A DNA stretch of 64,000 nt, taken from contig CACJFE010000004.1 in the NCBI GenBank assembly GCA_902592655.1, positions 17,501 through 81,500 of the forward strand, in the 5' to 3' direction. Below are positions 49,007-60,831 of the stretch, one piece after another. The DNA is from an uncultured Pelagibacteraceae bacterium. Lineage in GTDB: Bacteria > Pseudomonadota > Alphaproteobacteria > Pelagibacterales > Pelagibacteraceae. A program made the position numbers and the translations under genes. Under the pieces are notes generated by a model. It did not search any database. It saw nothing but the letters and a program-made list of their open reading frames with translations, and was not told the origin of the DNA. Numbering within the stretch: position 1 is the first letter of the stretch; each line of letters begins with the position of its first letter.

Positions 49007-50015
49007 GGTTAAATTTAAAGAGCACAAAGAGCTTTCAAAAATTTACTTAAAATTTAAAGGACAAATAAAAAATATTTATAAAGAGCGTATAGCAATAGCT
49101 ATATCTGGTGGACCTGATAGCTTAGCTTTAGCTGCTCTTGCTAAAAATTATAGTTTAGAAAAAAAAACAAAATTTTATTATGTGTTAGTTGATCACAGAA
49201 TAAGAAAAAACTCTTCCAAAGAAGCTTTAAAAGTAAAAAAAATTTTAAGAAAATTTAATATTAAACTGGATATTTTGATAAATTACCTAAAAATTGAGAA
49301 AAACGTTCAAAGTACCGCTAGAATTATTAGATATAAGTTACTCTCTAAATTTTGTGAAAAAAAAAAAATTGCAACAATATTAACAGCTCACAATTTAGAG
49401 GATCAAGTTGAAACATTTTTTATCAGACTGTCAAGAGGAAGTGGTCTAAGGGGATTATCAGCGATGCAATCTTCAACCAAAATACACAAATATTTAAGAT
49501 TATACCGACCTTTATTAGAGATTAAAAAGAGAGATTTAACGAAAATTTCAAAAAAAATATTTGGTGAATACATAAGAGATCCTTCAAACAGAAATACAAA
49601 ATACCTAAGAGTCAAAATTAGAAAGTTAAAGAAGCCATTAATGAATAGTGGAATAAGTTATGATCAAATAATTAAATCGATTAATAACCTAGCATCTAGC
49701 AAAGTCACTTTAGAGAATTTCATGATTAAAAAATCAAAAGAATTTATTAAAAAAAAAAAAAATGGTAGCATTTACTTAGATTTAAAAAAATTCAATAGAT
49801 TAAATGAAGAAATCCGAATTAGAGTAATAAATGATGTAATAAGAAAATTACATAATAACTATTACAACCCAAGATCAAAGAAAGTTGTAAATTTGATTAA
49901 AAATATTAAAGATAGAGCGTTTAAAAAAGGGACCCTAAGCAAGTGTGTTTTTGAGAGACAAAAAGATCAATTATCAATAAAAAAAGAGAAAAAACGTTAT
50001 TTTAAGGAGATTTAG
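48975..50015 (+). CDS. tilS: tRNA(Ile)-lysidine synthase
   Basis: IAISGGPDSLALAALA PP-loop, VDHRIRKNSSKEA, AHNLEDQVETFFIRL. Confidence 0.95.
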   Translation: MSKKNSSVSLKVKFKEHKELSKIYLKFKGQIKNIYKERIAIAISGGPDSLALAALAKNYSLEKKTKFYYVLVDHRIRKNSSKEALKVKKILRKFNIKLDILINYLKIEKNVQSTARIIRYKLLSKFCEKKKIATILTAHNLEDQVETFFIRLSRGSGLRGLSAMQSSTKIHKYLRLYRPLLEIKKRDLTKISKKIFGEYIRDPSNRNTKYLRVKIRKLKKPLMNSGISYDQIIKSINNLASSKVTLENFMIKKSKEFIKKKKNGSIYLDLKKFNRLNEEIRIRVINDVIRKLHNNYYNPRSKKVVNLIKNIKDRAFKKGTLSKCVFERQKDQLSIKKEKKRYFKEI

Positions 50016-50093
50016 TTATAATTTGTCTTATTTACAACTGAATTAAACTTAAATAATACTTGTTTAATAAGATTTAGTAATTATCTAGAAACT

Positions 50094-51989
50094 ATGAATA
50101 TTAAAAATTTAATAATGTGGGTCATAATAGTCTTACTTTCAGTAGGACTGTTTAATATGTTTCAGGATCCAAATAAGATTAACTCTGAAAAAAACAATTT
50201 AGCTTTTTCTAATTTTTTAGACGAGGTTGAAGCAGGAAGAGTTGTTGAAGTTCAAATTCAAGGGAACAATATAAATGGCACGCTAGCTGATGGAAGCTCT
50301 TTTAAAACTTACTCGCCAAACTATCCTGAACTTGTTGAAAAACTTTCAAGCAACGGTGTAAGCATTGTAGCTTCACCACAAGAAGATAAGATGCCGTCAC
50401 TTTTGGGCATACTACTTTCTTGGTTCCCAATGCTTTTACTTATAGGTGTGTGGATATTCTTTATGCGTCAAATGCAAGGTGGTAAAGGTGGTGCTATGGG
50501 ATTTGGCAGATCTAAAGCTAAACTTCTAAACGAGGCGCAAGGCAAAGTTACATTTAACGATGTTGCTGGGGTTGAGGAGGCTAAAGAGGAAGTAGAAGAA
50601 ATTGTTGAATTCTTAAAAGATCCAAAAAAATTTAGCAGATTAGGAGGTAAAATTCCAAAAGGAGCTTTACTAATTGGACCTCCTGGTACTGGAAAAACTT
50701 TATTAGCTAAGGCTATAGCTGGAGAAGCAAACGTTCCTTTCTTTTCAATTTCGGGTTCAGATTTTGTTGAAATGTTTGTAGGAGTGGGAGCTTCAAGAGT
50801 ACGAGATATGTTTGAACAAGGTAAAAAACATTCTCCATGCATAATTTTTATTGATGAAATTGACGCCGTTGGAAGAAGTAGAGGCGCAGGTTTGGGAGGT
50901 GGGAATGATGAAAGAGAACAAACCCTAAATCAATTACTTGTAGAAATGGACGGTTTTGATACGAATGAGGGAATAATTTTAATTGCAGCTACTAATAGAC
51001 CTGATGTGCTTGACCCAGCACTCTTAAGACCTGGTAGATTTGATAGACAAGTAGTTGTTGGGAACCCTGATATTATTGGCAGAGAACAAATTTTAAAAGT
51101 TCATGTGAAAAAAATTAATACTGGCCCAGATGTAAAACTAAGGACTATTGCTAGAGGTACGCCAGGATTCTCAGGTGCAGATTTAGCAAATTTAATTAAC
51201 GAGTCAGCTTTGTTAGCTGCAAGAAAAAATAAAAGAGTTGTTACAATGTCTGACATTGAAGAGGCAAAAGATAAAGTAATGATGGGCGCAGAGAGAAGAT
51301 CTATGGTAATGTCCGAAGACGAGAAAAAATTAACTGCATATCACGAAGGCGGTCATGCAATAGTTGCATTAAATGAAGAAGCTTCTGACCCTATACATAA
51401 AGCTACTATTATTCCTAGAGGTAGAGCTCTTGGAATGGTTATGAGGCTTCCAGAAAGAGACCAATTGTCAGTAACAAGAGAAAAAATGCATGCAGACATA
51501 GCTGTAGCGATGGGAGGAAGAATAGCAGAGGAGATTATATTTGGTCATGATAAAGTTACATCTGGAGCTTCTTCCGACATTGAGATGGTAACTAAAATGG
51601 CAAAAAATATGGTTACGAAATATGGAATGACTACTGAATTAGGTACGATTGCTTACGGCGAGAACGAAGAAGAAGTATTTTTAGGAAGATCAGTGACAAA
51701 ACAACAAAATATGTCAGAAGAAACTGCTAAAAAAATTGATGCTGAAGTTAAAAAGATTGTTGATAAAGGTTACGAGAGAGCAAAAAAAGTTCTTAATGAA
51801 AAGATAGATGATTTACATAAAATTGCTAAGGCTTTACTCATTTATGAAACTTTATCAGGAGACGAAATTAGAGATTTAATACTTAAAGACATAAAACCTA
51901 CTAGATCTTTTAAAGAGGAAGAAGATAATGACGGTAAATCTTCATCCGCTCTAGGTTCGCTGGGATTGAAACCAAAACCAGCAATTTAA
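50094..51989 (+). CDS. ftsH: ATP-dependent zinc metalloprotease FtsH
   Basis: [40 protein letters not shown]. Confidence 0.98.
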   Translation: MNIKNLIMWVIIVLLSVGLFNMFQDPNKINSEKNNLAFSNFLDEVEAGRVVEVQIQGNNINGTLADGSSFKTYSPNYPELVEKLSSNGVSIVASPQEDKMPSLLGILLSWFPMLLLIGVWIFFMRQMQGGKGGAMGFGRSKAKLLNEAQGKVTFNDVAGVEEAKEEVEEIVEFLKDPKKFSRLGGKIPKGALLIGPPGTGKTLLAKAIAGEANVPFFSISGSDFVEMFVGVGASRVRDMFEQGKKHSPCIIFIDEIDAVGRSRGAGLGGGNDEREQTLNQLLVEMDGFDTNEGIILIAATNRPDVLDPALLRPGRFDRQVVVGNPDIIGREQILKVHVKKINTGPDVKLRTIARGTPGFSGADLANLINESALLAARKNKRVVTMSDIEEAKDKVMMGAERRSMVMSEDEKKLTAYHEGGHAIVALNEEASDPIHKATIIPRGRALGMVMRLPERDQLSVTREKMHADIAVAMGGRIAEEIIFGHDKVTSGASSDIEMVTKMAKNMVTKYGMTTELGTIAYGENEEEVFLGRSVTKQQNMSEETAKKIDAEVKKIVDKGYERAKKVLNEKIDDLHKIAKALLIYETLSGDEIRDLILKDIKPTRSFKEEEDNDGKSSSALGSLGLKPKPAI

Positions 51990-51991
51990 AA

Positions 51992-53053
51992 ATGAATAAA
52001 TATTACACTAGAGCGTGTAATTTTTATTACGGAACTCAAGCAAAAACTCTAATTAAAAAAAAACAAGCACTACCACTTTGCGGCGAAAATAAAATTGCTT
52101 TTGATAAAATAGAGATATTTACTCGAAAAAAAAACAAAATTAAGAGTAACTTCGTAAATATAAAAGACGTAAAAAAATTTAATAAAAAAAAACAAAAAAT
52201 AATTAAAAGTCATTTAAAAAATATTACATCTAAAAGGAAGAATTTTTTAAAAAATATTAATTTTAAAAGACCTTCTATAATGGGGATTTTAAATTTGACA
52301 CCCGATAGTTTTTCTGACGGTGGAAAATATAACAGTTATACAAAATCTCTAAAACACATAATGGATATGATAAATGCTGGAGCCAACATAATTGATGTAG
52401 GCGGTGAGTCAACTAGGCCAGGCTCAAATACAGTAGATCCAAAAATCGAGTGGAAAAGAATTGAAAAAGTAATTAAAAATTTTAAAAAAAGGTTTAATAA
52501 AATTTGCTTGTCTGTAGATACACGAAAATCTGAATTAATGATTAAAAGTATTAAATACGGTACAAATCTAATAAACGATGTATCAGGATTTGATTACGAT
52601 AAAAATTCGATACCTATAATAAAAAAGTCGAATATTTCAAAAGTATTACACCATATGAAGGGTACACCTCAAACAATGCAAAATAATCCGAATTATAAAA
52701 ATGTTTTGCTAGACATTTACGATTTTTTTGAAAAAAAAATCAAAGACAATAAATTTAAAAGTAAAGTAATTATTGATCCGGGTATTGGGTTTGGTAAAAC
52801 TTTGAAACATAATTTGACTTTAATTTCTAAGATTTCTTTGTTTCATAGTTTAGGATTGCCAATTTTGGTTGGAACATCGAGAAAAAAGTTTATAAATCAA
52901 ATATCAGGTAAATATGATAGCATAGATAGGACCGGTGGAACAGTTGCATCAATTCTTTTTTTATTATCGCAGGGAGTGCAAATATTTAGAGTTCACAACG
53001 TTATCGATGTTAAACAAGGAATTTTGGTTTTCGATAAAATTATTAATAGTTAA
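51992..53053 (+). CDS. folP: dihydropteroate synthase
   Basis: IMGILNLTPDSFSDGGKY, IDVGGESTRPGS, DPGIGFGKT; alphaproteobacterial-type N-terminal extension. Confidence 0.95.
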   Translation: MNKYYTRACNFYYGTQAKTLIKKKQALPLCGENKIAFDKIEIFTRKKNKIKSNFVNIKDVKKFNKKKQKIIKSHLKNITSKRKNFLKNINFKRPSIMGILNLTPDSFSDGGKYNSYTKSLKHIMDMINAGANIIDVGGESTRPGSNTVDPKIEWKRIEKVIKNFKKRFNKICLSVDTRKSELMIKSIKYGTNLINDVSGFDYDKNSIPIIKKSNISKVLHHMKGTPQTMQNNPNYKNVLLDIYDFFEKKIKDNKFKSKVIIDPGIGFGKTLKHNLTLISKISLFHSLGLPILVGTSRKKFINQISGKYDSIDRTGGTVASILFLLSQGVQIFRVHNVIDVKQGILVFDKIINS

Positions 53054-54384
53054 TGAGAAATAAATATTTTGGAACTGATGGAATAAGAGGCACTGTAAAC
53101 AAAGGTAATATTACTGGAGAAAAATTTTTTAAATTTGGGCTTGCTTCAGGAACATATTTCAAAAATCAAAAAAAAAGAAAACAAATTGCAATTATAGCTA
53201 AAGATACTAGATTATCAGGTTATACTCTTGAACCTGCTCTTGTTTCAGGTTTGGTTTCAGGTGGTATGCATGTTTTTACTCTTGGACCATTACCTACTAA
53301 TGGTCTTGCGATGTTAACTAAGTCTATGAAAGCGAATATGGGTATAATGATTACGGCATCTCATAATCCATATTATGACAATGGTTTAAAACTATTTGGA
53401 CCAGATGGACTAAAACTATCAGATAAAATTGAAAAAAAAATAGAGAGATTAATAGATGCAAAAAATACTAAACAATTAACTAACCCTAAATCTTTAGGAA
53501 GAGTTAAAAGATTAGAAGATGGTAATGATAAATATATAAATATTCTTAAAGAAAATTTTCCTAAAAACTTTAATTTAAAAGGTTTGAAAATAGTCTTAGA
53601 TTGCGCTCATGGTGCTTGCTACAAAGCAGCTCCTAAGCTGCTTAAGGATCTCGGCGCAAAGGTTATAGCTATTGGTGTAAACCCCAATGGTTTGAATATC
53701 AATTATAAATGTGGCTCGACCCAACCCAAAAAAATGAAATTAGCAGTTAAAAAGCATAAAGCGCACCTTGGAATTTCATTTGATGGAGACGCAGACAGAA
53801 TAATAATGTCAGATGAAAACGGAAAAATCGTAAATGGTGATCAAATTATAGCAATGATAGCTAAAAGATGGAAACTGAAAAAGATTTTAAAAGGAGGTGT
53901 AATTGGCACACTAATGTCTAACTATGGATTAGAAAAATTTCTTAAAAATAGAAAAATTAGGTTTTATAGATCTAAAGTCGGAGACAGATATGTTAAAGAA
54001 AAAATGAAAAAAATGAACTTTAATTTAGGAGGAGAACAATCAGGGCACATTATTCTTGGTAAATTTGCCACAACTGGAGATGGCTTACTAGTTGCCTTAG
54101 AAGTATTGTTTTCTCTAAGAAAGATAAAAAAGGCAAGTAAGCTTTTAAACGTTTTTAAACCTTTACCACAGGTTCTTGAGAATATTGTTGTAAAAGACAA
54201 AGAGATAATAAATAAAACTAAATGCAAAGAAGCAATTATAAAATCTAAAAGATTAATGGGCAGTAATGGAAGAATACTTGTTAGAAAATCTGGGACTGAA
54301 CCAAAAATAAGAGTAATGGCCGAGTCACATGATAGAATTTTAATTACCAAATGTATTAAATTAATTAAAAGATCAATAAAATAA
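53053..54384 (+). CDS. glmM: phosphoglucosamine mutase
   Basis: MRNKYFGTDGIRGTVN, ITASHNPYYDNG, SFDGDADRI, VRKSGTEPKIRVM. Confidence 0.97.
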   Translation: MRNKYFGTDGIRGTVNKGNITGEKFFKFGLASGTYFKNQKKRKQIAIIAKDTRLSGYTLEPALVSGLVSGGMHVFTLGPLPTNGLAMLTKSMKANMGIMITASHNPYYDNGLKLFGPDGLKLSDKIEKKIERLIDAKNTKQLTNPKSLGRVKRLEDGNDKYINILKENFPKNFNLKGLKIVLDCAHGACYKAAPKLLKDLGAKVIAIGVNPNGLNINYKCGSTQPKKMKLAVKKHKAHLGISFDGDADRIIMSDENGKIVNGDQIIAMIAKRWKLKKILKGGVIGTLMSNYGLEKFLKNRKIRFYRSKVGDRYVKEKMKKMNFNLGGEQSGHIILGKFATTGDGLLVALEVLFSLRKIKKASKLLNVFKPLPQVLENIVVKDKEIINKTKCKEAIIKSKRLMGSNGRILVRKSGTEPKIRVMAESHDRILITKCIKLIKRSIK

Positions 54385-54385
54385 A

Positions 54386-55198
54386 TTGAAACCAAGATCT
54401 AAAATTTTGATTATTGCAGGTTCGGACTCATCTGGAGGAGCAGGTATTCAAGCTGATATAAAAACTGTGACTGCTTTAGGCAGTTATGCAATGACCGCAG
54501 TTACTGCTATAACATCTCAAAACACAGAAGGTGTTAAATCTGTAATTCCTTTAAATCCAAATGACATAGCAAAACAGATTTTATTTACGTGTGAAGATAT
54601 TAAGCCCGATGCAGTAAAAATAGGCATGCTACATTCATCTGATGTTATCTCTTCAGTAGTTAATTCATTGAAAAAAATTTCAACAAAATATCTTATAGTA
54701 GATCCTGTTATGGTTGCCAAAAGTGGAGCTAGACTTATAAATACAAAAGCTATATCAACCTTAAAAAAAAAATTACTGGTTAAAACTTTCTTGGTGACCC
54801 CAAACATACCTGAGGCAGAAGTTTTAACAAAAATAAAGATTAAAAATTTAAGCGATGTTTTAAAAGCTGGCAAAATCCTATTAGAACTTGGTGTTAAAAA
54901 TGTTTTAATAAAAGGAGGTCATAGTAAATCTAATTACATTCAGGATATTTTTTTAAGTCAAAAAAAATATAAAATATTCAATCATAAAAGAATTAATACA
55001 AAAAATACTCATGGCACAGGGTGTACATTATCTAGTGCTATAGCAACTTATTTATCGTGTGGAAAACCCATAAACAAATCCTGTGAGTTGGGAATTAAAT
55101 ATGTTAATCATGCAATAAGATCAAATCTAAATTATGGAAAAGGGCATGGTCCAATAAATCACTTAAATTCATTTAATTTAAAAAAAAAATTTTTATAA
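54386..55198 (+). CDS. thiD: hydroxymethylpyrimidine(-phosphate) kinase
   Basis: [54 protein letters not shown] start. Confidence 0.95.
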   Translation: MKPRSKILIIAGSDSSGGAGIQADIKTVTALGSYAMTAVTAITSQNTEGVKSVIPLNPNDIAKQILFTCEDIKPDAVKIGMLHSSDVISSVVNSLKKISTKYLIVDPVMVAKSGARLINTKAISTLKKKLLVKTFLVTPNIPEAEVLTKIKIKNLSDVLKAGKILLELGVKNVLIKGGHSKSNYIQDIFLSQKKYKIFNHKRINTKNTHGTGCTLSSAIATYLSCGKPINKSCELGIKYVNHAIRSNLNYGKGHGPINHLNSFNLKKKFL

Positions 55199-56490
55199 TG
55201 AAAAATGTAGTAGTTGTAGGTTCACAGTGGGGAGATGAAGGTAAAGGAAAAATTGTTGACTGGTTGTCAAGCGAAGCAGATGTTGTAGTCCGCTTTCAAG
55301 GAGGACATAATGCTGGACACACACTTGTGATCGACAAAAAAGTATTTAAATTGAGGTTGCTTCCCTCAGGTATAGTTAGAAGTGGAAAAATTTCAATTCT
55401 TGGTAATGGAGTTGTTATAGATCCCTGGTCTCTTTTGGATGAAATTTCTGAAATTAAAAAAAAAGGCATTAATGTAGATTCTAAAAATTTTATGATTTCT
55501 GAAACAGCTTCTCTAATACTTCCTTTTCACCAAGAAATGGATGAAATTAGAGAGGACGCAGCTGGAAAAGAAAAAATTGGCACTACAAGAAGAGGTATTG
55601 GGCCATGTTATGAGGACAAAGTTGGAAGAAGATCTATAAGAGTAATGGACCTTAGATCAGAGAGTAACCTTGATAGTAGACTCGAAAATGTTTTGCTACA
55701 CCATAATACAATTAGAAGAGGATTAAAAAAAAAAGTTTATAAAAAAATTGATATTAAAAAAAAACTTATGAAAATTGCACCTGAAATTCTTAAATATGCT
55801 AAACCTATATGGTTAAAATTAGAGGAATTTAAAAAAGATAGAAAAAAAATCCTTTTTGAAGGAGCTCAAGGAATTCTTTTAGATGTTGACCATGGCACAT
55901 ATCCTTATGTCACATCATCAAATACTGTTCCAGCTATGGCAGCAACAGGATCTGGATTAAGTCCAGATAAAATAGGATATATTTTGGGAATTACTAAGGC
56001 CTATACAACTAGAGTTGGTAGTGGACCATTCCCAACAGAATTAAAAAATAAGATTGGCGATACCCTTGGACGTAGAGGAAAAGAATTTGGAACGGTAACT
56101 GCTAGAAAAAGGAGGTGTGGTTGGTTTGATGGAGTTTTAGTGAGGCAAACTATAAAAATTTCTGGTATTAATGGTATAGCCCTTACAAAACTTGATGTTT
56201 TAGATGAACTTGATGAAATTAAAATGTGTATCAAATACGATCTTAACGGAAAAAAACTAGACTATCTACCCGCTGCAACAGAAGATCAATTTAAAATTAA
56301 ACCAGTTTATAAAACCTTTTCAGGTTGGAAAAGCAATACCAAAGGAGTAAGAAATATCAGAGATTTACCAGAAAATGCGAAAAAATATATATTTGCTTTA
56401 GAAGACTTTATTGGTGCTAAAATTTCTAGTATTTCGACCAGTCCTGAACGAGCTGATACAATTTTAATTGAAGATCCTTTTAAAGTTTAG
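55198..56490 (+). CDS. purA: adenylosuccinate synthetase
   Basis: [41 protein letters not shown]. Confidence 0.98.
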   Translation: MKNVVVVGSQWGDEGKGKIVDWLSSEADVVVRFQGGHNAGHTLVIDKKVFKLRLLPSGIVRSGKISILGNGVVIDPWSLLDEISEIKKKGINVDSKNFMISETASLILPFHQEMDEIREDAAGKEKIGTTRRGIGPCYEDKVGRRSIRVMDLRSESNLDSRLENVLLHHNTIRRGLKKKVYKKIDIKKKLMKIAPEILKYAKPIWLKLEEFKKDRKKILFEGAQGILLDVDHGTYPYVTSSNTVPAMAATGSGLSPDKIGYILGITKAYTTRVGSGPFPTELKNKIGDTLGRRGKEFGTVTARKRRCGWFDGVLVRQTIKISGINGIALTKLDVLDELDEIKMCIKYDLNGKKLDYLPAATEDQFKIKPVYKTFSGWKSNTKGVRNIRDLPENAKKYIFALEDFIGAKISSISTSPERADTILIEDPFKV

Positions 56491-57383
56491 TTTACTGGTA
56501 ATAAATTCTTTGATTTGCTTGCGGAGATCATAGATTTTTGTAATTTTTCAAAAGCTTTTGTTTCAATTTGTCTAATTCTTTCTCTACTAATTTTATACTT
56601 TTTACTTAACTCCTCAAGAGTAGTGGGATTTTCTTTTAATCTCCTGTGATTAATAATTTCTTTTTCTCTATCGTTTAAAATTTCCATTGCACTTTTTAAA
56701 AGTTCTTTTTTATCGTCGTATTCCTGTTTTTGCGAGATTACTAATTCTTGATCTAAACTATCATCTACCAACCAGTCCTGCCATTCGTCTTTTTCACCGC
56801 TTTTAATAGGATCGTTAAGCGATTTTTCTTGTCCCATCATTCTTCTATTCATATTAATAACTTCAGTAGAGTCCACGTCTAATCTTTTTGAAATTTCTTT
56901 TACATGTTCATCTTTAAGGTCACCATCCTGCTCTGGTGCAATTTGATTTTTAATCTTTTTTAGATTAAAAAAAAGTTTTTTTTGAGCTGTGGTAGTGCCC
57001 ATTTTCACTAAGCTCCAAGATCTTAAAACATATTCTTGAATAGCTGCTTTGATCCACCACATAGCGTATGTTGCCAATCTAAATCCTTTATCTGGGTCAA
57101 ACTTTTTAACAGCTTGCATTAATCCCAAGTTTCCTTCTGAAATTAGTTCATTAACTGGAAGCCCATATCCTCTGTATCCCATAGCAATTTTTGCAACTAA
57201 TCTTAAATGACTTGTAACTAATTTATGAGCTGACTGTAAGTTGCCATTTTCTCTCCAATTTTTTGCAAGCATATATTCCTCTTCAGCATCTAACATTGGA
57301 AATTTTTTAATCTGAGTTAAGTAAACAGATAAACCACCAGCTGATGGGGTTGGTAAATTACTAATATTTCTATTTTTGCTCAT
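56487..57383 (-). CDS. rpoH: RNA polymerase sigma-32 factor
   Basis: [45 protein letters not shown]. Confidence 0.97.
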   Translation of the reverse strand: MSKNRNISNLPTPSAGGLSVYLTQIKKFPMLDAEEEYMLAKNWRENGNLQSAHKLVTSHLRLVAKIAMGYRGYGLPVNELISEGNLGLMQAVKKFDPDKGFRLATYAMWWIKAAIQEYVLRSWSLVKMGTTTAQKKLFFNLKKIKNQIAPEQDGDLKDEHVKEISKRLDVDSTEVINMNRRMMGQEKSLNDPIKSGEKDEWQDWLVDDSLDQELVISQKQEYDDKKELLKSAMEILNDREKEIINHRRLKENPTTLEELSKKYKISRERIRQIETKAFEKLQKSMISASKSKNLLPVN

Positions 57384-57410
57384 TTAAAAATATATATTAA
57401 ATTTTTTTTT

Positions 57411-58391
57411 TTAATTTTCAAGATTTTTTAGAAAATCTAGCATTTTTTTGAAGTCTCTCGGTAAATCACTCTTGAAATGTAACCGTTTATTATTTTTTGG
57501 ATGTGTAAATTCAAGAGTTTGAGCATGTAAAGCCTGACCTTTAATATCATTTAGTTTTTTTAAAAAAATTTGATTAATTTTTTTAAATTTATTTTTTTTT
57601 TTTCCATATTTAGCATCTCCAAGAATAGAGGTGTCTTTATATTTTAAGTGGACTCTGATTTGGTGAGTTCTTCCAGTTTCTAATTCACATTCTACAAAAC
57701 TTATTTTTGGTATATCTTTTAGATTAAAAGTTTTAATTGTTTTGTAATTTGTTATTGCTTTTTTACCCTTGAAATCTGAAACAGTCATTATTTGCCTGTT
57801 TTTTTTATCTCGTGTTATTAACGTTTCAATACGACCCCTAAGTGGTCTTATTACGCCCCATATTAAACACTGGTATCTCCTTTTTATAGTATGATCGCTA
57901 AATTGTTTACTTAAATTTGAGTGAGCAAAATTATTTTTTGCAACTACTAATAAACCACTAGTTTCTTTATCAATTCTGTGAACTATACCTGGACGAAGAG
58001 AGCCATTAATGTCTGATAAATTTTTCTGATATTTATAAACTAAGCCATTTGCTAAGGTATTTTTATAATTTCCTGCGCCCGGATGTACTACTAATCCTTT
58101 TGGCTTGTTAATTACAAGTAAGTCATTATCTTCGTGTATTATATCTAGTTCAATTTTATTTGAAGATATATTGTTTTTATTGACCTCAGATATATTAAAT
58201 TGAATTTTATCATCGGCTTTAATCTTTGTTGAAGATTTAAATATGTATTCACCATTAATTTTAAGTTTTCTTTTGTCGATAAGTCTTTTAATATGAGATC
58301 TAGTGTATAAATTTAAATTATCGGATAAAAAAATGTCAATCCTTTTACCATCATTAGATTTGTTTACTAAGAATTTTATTGTTTTATTCAT
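57411..58391 (-). CDS. rluD: 23S rRNA pseudouridine synthase RluD family
   Basis: S4 domain; VHPGAGNYKNTLANGL, PGIVHRIDKETSGLLVVAK. Confidence 0.94.
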   Translation of the reverse strand: MNKTIKFLVNKSNDGKRIDIFLSDNLNLYTRSHIKRLIDKRKLKINGEYIFKSSTKIKADDKIQFNISEVNKNNISSNKIELDIIHEDNDLLVINKPKGLVVHPGAGNYKNTLANGLVYKYQKNLSDINGSLRPGIVHRIDKETSGLLVVAKNNFAHSNLSKQFSDHTIKRRYQCLIWGVIRPLRGRIETLITRDKKNRQIMTVSDFKGKKAITNYKTIKTFNLKDIPKISFVECELETGRTHQIRVHLKYKDTSILGDAKYGKKKNKFKKINQIFLKKLNDIKGQALHAQTLEFTHPKNNKRLHFKSDLPRDFKKMLDFLKNLEN

Positions 58392-58415
58392 AAATTAATT
58401 TAAAATAAAATTATT

Positions 58416-58493
58416 GCGCCGGTAGCTTCAACTGGATAGAGCGCCGGATTTCGGCTCCGGAGGTTATGGGTTCGACTCCTATCCGGCGCACCA
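58416..58493 (+). tRNA. tRNA-Arg(TCG)
   Basis: GCGCCGGTAGCTTCAACTGGATAGAGCGCCGGATTTCGGCTCCGGAGGTTATGGGTTCGACTCCTATCCGGCGCACCA, canonical D and T loops. Confidence 0.96.
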
Positions 58494-58497
58494 TCAA

Positions 58498-59313
58498 TCA
58501 TGCAATCCAGTTTTTAAATTTATTTTTGTTATTTATTATATAATTTGGGAAACTATTATCTAAATCTATAACTTTGTAATTAATATTTCTCTCAAATAAA
58601 TCTTCTCCTTTGGCTATTTTTTTTTCTATTTCTTTAATATTATTAAATTTTGGTATGTTAAATTCTTGATGGGCAAAAGAATTAATTTTCCTTTTTATTG
58701 ACTCTGGGTTTTTTAAAAAACTGAAATGCCATCCCCCGTTCTTTATAAGTTGAGGCTGTTTTTCAGAAAATATCTTCCAAAAAGGTTGCTTTTTAATCTT
58801 GATATTTCTAAGCCATTGAGGAGATTTTAAGTATCTTTTTTGACATATTTTTGTACCAACCCAATACTCATTAGTTATATTTAGTAGATTTATTTTTGAT
58901 TGAAAGTTTCTTTGCAAAAAACAAGCATATTTATTTTTAATATCAAATTCTTTAATTTTTTGTGGATCTGGAATTTCATCAATATCAGATATCATTATCA
59001 AATCTTCAGGATCGTATTTAGCTATTCCTCTTTGTAAGGCGTTTCTTTGAAATTGATCCCTAATATGACTTTCATGCCAATTTTTTTTCAAAGACTTAAC
59101 GTTTGATGGCATATCATTAACTACTATATACTCAATTTTGTTTTTAAAATCTGGAAAATAATCCTTATTAAATTTCAATTCTTTTTCATTTCCAGCGTGA
59201 TCTTTTGTGGCTTCACATAATATAAATTTGTCGACAAATTTATTTAAAGTATTTAACCTAATTTCTAAAATTAGATCTTCATCAAAATACATAAAACAAT
59301 CTATTATTTTCAT
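58498..59313 (-). CDS. family 17 glycosyltransferase-like protein
   Basis: MKIIDCFMYFDEDLILEIRLNTLNKFVDKFILCEATKDHAGNEKEL; ISDIDEIPDP. Confidence 0.85.
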   Translation of the reverse strand: MKIIDCFMYFDEDLILEIRLNTLNKFVDKFILCEATKDHAGNEKELKFNKDYFPDFKNKIEYIVVNDMPSNVKSLKKNWHESHIRDQFQRNALQRGIAKYDPEDLIMISDIDEIPDPQKIKEFDIKNKYACFLQRNFQSKINLLNITNEYWVGTKICQKRYLKSPQWLRNIKIKKQPFWKIFSEKQPQLIKNGGWHFSFLKNPESIKRKINSFAHQEFNIPKFNNIKEIEKKIAKGEDLFERNINYKVIDLDNSFPNYIINNKNKFKNWIA

Positions 59314-59318
59314 TTTAA

Positions 59319-60110
59319 TTATTCTCCCATATTTATGAGAGTACCCCTTTTTTTTGCACCATAATATGAAGCATAAAAAACTATTACACCTAAAACAAAA
59401 TATACTAAGGAAATTAATATAGATTTATAAATATTATAATAGTTAACTTGTTCATTAATCAGCATATTCCTCATTTCTTCAAAAATATGAACTAAAGGCA
59501 GCCCTTTTGCAAAAATTTGTAGGATATGAGGTAAAATTTCAATTGGGTAATATATACATCCCAAAGGTGCTAAAAAAAATAAGCTTGCCCAAGCGATATT
59601 TTCAAATGATGGTCCAAATCTAAGCAATCCTGAGGTAACAAATAAACCTAAGCTAATTCCAAATAAATATAATGAAATTAATAGAAAGATTAAAGGGAAG
59701 CCTAGCTTCAAAATAGAAACACCGAATAAGGGTATAGATATTAATACTGCAGGAACTAATCCTATTAAAGTTCTTAAAATAGCTGTCAAAGTTAGCGAAG
59801 CGATAATTTCTCTAATCTTAATAGGAGCAATAAATAAATTCGTAAAATTTCTACTCCAAATTTCCTCAAGAAACATCATATTAAAACTAATGCTAGCTCT
59901 AAATAAAAAATCGTACAAAATTGCTGCAGTTAGAATAATACCAACTGTATTACTGTAATAATCTGAACTTAAAGTAAAGAATTTTGAGATAAAACCCCAT
60001 AAAAATATCTGAACAGTTGGCCAATAAATCAAGTCAAGAACTCTGGGAAATGAATTCATTATTAAGTAAAGATGTCTTAAACCTAATGCGTATATCTTAT
60101 TGAAATTCAT
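59319..60110 (-). CDS. ABC-2 type transporter permease
   Basis: Six TM segments; LGCIYYPIEILPHILQIFAKGLPLVHIFEEMR. Confidence 0.88.
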   Translation of the reverse strand: MNFNKIYALGLRHLYLIMNSFPRVLDLIYWPTVQIFLWGFISKFFTLSSDYYSNTVGIILTAAILYDFLFRASISFNMMFLEEIWSRNFTNLFIAPIKIREIIASLTLTAILRTLIGLVPAVLISIPLFGVSILKLGFPLIFLLISLYLFGISLGLFVTSGLLRFGPSFENIAWASLFFLAPLGCIYYPIEILPHILQIFAKGLPLVHIFEEMRNMLINEQVNYYNIYKSILISLVYFVLGVIVFYASYYGAKKRGTLINMGE

Positions 60111-60831
60111 CTGAACCTCTTACCAATTTCAAGAAAGTCTCTTCTAAATTATTTCTTCCGTGTTTTTTTGTTAGTTGCTCGCAAGTCCCTCGATCAACAA
60201 TTTTTCCACTCTTCATCATAATGATGGAGTCGCAAAGTCTTTCAACTTCATTCATATTATGTGAGGCTAATAAAATAGTAACTTCATTTTTAGATTTATA
60301 TTCTTGTAAATAACTTCTTATAAAATCGCCTATATCAGGATCCAAACTTGCAGTAGGCTCATCTAATAAAAGTATTTTAGGTTTATTTATTAAAGATTTT
60401 GCTAATGCGACTCTATTTTTTTGACCAGAAGAAAGCTCACCTGTTTTTCTCTCAAAAAACTTTTTTATGTCTAAATCACAAGAAACTTCGTTTATACATT
60501 TATCTAAATTTTTTACTCCGTACAATCTTCCGTAAATCTGAAGATTTTGTTTTACTGTAAGTTTTTTTGGAAGTTCAACGTAAGGGGAGGCAAAATTTAA
60601 TTGAGATAGAATATCGTCTCTTTTATAATCATTAAGATTTTTGTTATTTATTAAAATTTTACCCTCTGTTGGTGTTATTAGCCCTAAAAGCATTCCAATC
60701 GAGGTGGTCTTCCCACATCCATTAGGACCCAATAAACCAATTGTTTTATTTTTTTCAATTTTAAAATTCACTTTGTTGACAGCTACATAGTTATTGTAAA
60801 TTTTAGTAAGGTTATTAACTTCAATAAGCAT
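60097..60831 (-). CDS. ABC transporter ATP-binding protein
   Basis: GLLGPNGCGKTTSIGMLLGL, LSSGQKNRVALAKSL, LLLDEPTASLDP. Confidence 0.95.
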   Translation of the reverse strand: MLIEVNNLTKIYNNYVAVNKVNFKIEKNKTIGLLGPNGCGKTTSIGMLLGLITPTEGKILINNKNLNDYKRDDILSQLNFASPYVELPKKLTVKQNLQIYGRLYGVKNLDKCINEVSCDLDIKKFFERKTGELSSGQKNRVALAKSLINKPKILLLDEPTASLDPDIGDFIRSYLQEYKSKNEVTILLASHNMNEVERLCDSIIMMKSGKIVDRGTCEQLTKKHGRNNLEETFLKLVRGSDEFQ

